From: Tubiluchus corallicola
Taxonomy: Eukaryota > Priapulida > Priapulimorpha > Priapulimorphida > Tubiluchidae
Direction of reading: 5' to 3'
DNA: 64,000 nucleotides
Assembly: GCA_030141605.1 (NCBI GenBank)
Contig: JAQGDQ010000079.1
Span: forward strand, 186,001-250,000
Shown here: positions 63,178 through 64,000 of the stretch, piece by piece
Layout of the letters: the number at the start of each line of letters is the position of its first letter
Numbering within the stretch: position 1 is the first letter of the stretch
Program-made: the position numbers and the translations under genes
The notes under the pieces: generated by a model
Seen by the model: only the letters and a program-made list of their open reading frames with translations
What the model was told of the DNA's origin: nothing
The model's database searches: none

Positions 63178-64000
63178 CTGTAATGTACATTTTCATAAGT
63201 CGAAAGATGTGCTGAGATTTTTAAATCATATAACAAAACTAGGTGATAGCCATAAAGAATCATGCATACTTACTGAAAAAGAAATTAAGCAAAAATTTTT
63301 ATGGTACACAGGGTAAAAATTTTTAAGGTAAAAATTTTTACATAGTTTCTCAAATGATAAAAATGATGTTGAAGAAATGCCAATCTGGGATACAGTCACT
63401 AGTCCCAGAATATTAATTCACTTGACGAATTTATTGCAACTGGTACGTTAACAGCTTTCTAACTAGTTTTACTAACCTAGCTTTTATTCTAATAATCCAA
63501 TTTATACAAATAATATTATATCAAGCATTTCTCACATGTTCTAGATGGATACATATATTTGATGCGTATGACCAGAAACTTCTATCGTGTGGCACAGAAA
63601 AAAGCATGTATGTTCCAACTACAACAATATTAGAAGCGAGTGATCTACAAAGTTGATATTTCACAGCCTTGTATTATAATGTATTGACTTTTGGCTGTGA
63701 AAGTTACAAGATTTATGGTTTTAGTGGTTTTTAAATTTATGGCCAAAAAGCTTATGCATGCTAAAAAATTAAATGCCAGAACAATGTCAGCTAATCATTA
63801 ACTGAAAATCAACTATGTTGAGTGACGTATGAAGCACTAAATACGTGGAGCAAAACAATGAAGGAATATATCTGTTTATATCATGGTCATTACAAGAGAA
63901 AATAAAGTACAAATAAAGATGTGTCGCCAAGAAAATATAGGTCTTAATTCTTCAGATTACGGTATCTGGAATTCCCTTAAAGAGAATGACCGCACAGAGC
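63178..64000. other. Right-edge Sbf intron, no exon confirmed
   Basis: Reading both strands, I find no segment matching the missing DENN residues that should directly precede LDVIVADL. The next Sbf exon therefore probably lies beyond the right edge. The stretch is AT-rich and otherwise featureless. Confidence 0.5.

Noticed and set aside
63961-64000. Possible partial DENN exon reading LCAVILFKGIPDT on the minus strand
   Set aside because: It loosely resembles a DENN segment of SBF1, but the roughly 75 residues that should lie between it and exon 63064-63177 were not found, so the match is probably chance.
1-64000. CRISPR arrays, bacterial operons, rRNA genes, viral genes
   Set aside because: None seen. 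The tandem repeats present have no spacer structure, and every supported gene is a spliced animal gene.

Overview
The window is nuclear DNA from an intron-dense, AT-rich animal genome. All three genes have many short exons with GT-AG junctions, and intergenic space is small and full of simple repeats. No operon, bacterial or viral gene set is visible. The Sbf protein carries a C1 zinc finger before its PH domain, a layout I know from invertebrate Sbf and not from human SBF1/SBF2, so an invertebrate metazoan is the best reading. I do not assign a species.

Layout. (1) 1-2383: flanking DNA with repeat-derived pieces and a promoter-like stretch (CRE and inverted CCAAT). (2) 2384-4509, plus strand: a complete three-exon gene for an HRG1/SLC48A1-type heme transporter of 167 aa. 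A short inverted-repeat element sits in its first intron. (3) 7672-31837, minus strand: a complete SLC5 sodium/solute cotransporter (SGLT/SMIT group), reconstructed exon by exon with every phase consistent. Two parts are duplicated. There is a pair of 169-nt mutually exclusive exons (15096-15264 and 12814-12982), and there are two homologous alternative last exons (9482-9735 and 7672-7877). (4) 31838-36466: intergenic DNA and the 3' UTR of the next gene, with a nested tandem repeat. (5) 36467-63177, minus strand: most of an Sbf/MTMR5-MTMR13 pseudophosphatase gene. It holds DENN C-terminal part, SBF2 region, GRAM, inactive myotubularin, C1 and PH, in 35 constitutive exons plus two in-frame candidate microexons. 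Its 5' exons lie beyond the right edge.

The most notable observation is the cotransporter. One locus appears to encode up to four proteins (two versions of the segment matching the sugar-contact helix of SGLT1, times two C-termini). One exon version keeps the Gln that aligns with human SGLT1 Gln457 and the other replaces it with Tyr. That points to a splice-controlled switch of substrate specificity, or between a transporter and a sensor. The exon structure is read directly from the sequence; the functional switch is inference.

The three genes have no evident joint pathway. The heme transporter and the cotransporter converge tail to tail. Sbf and the cotransporter lie head to tail on the minus strand.
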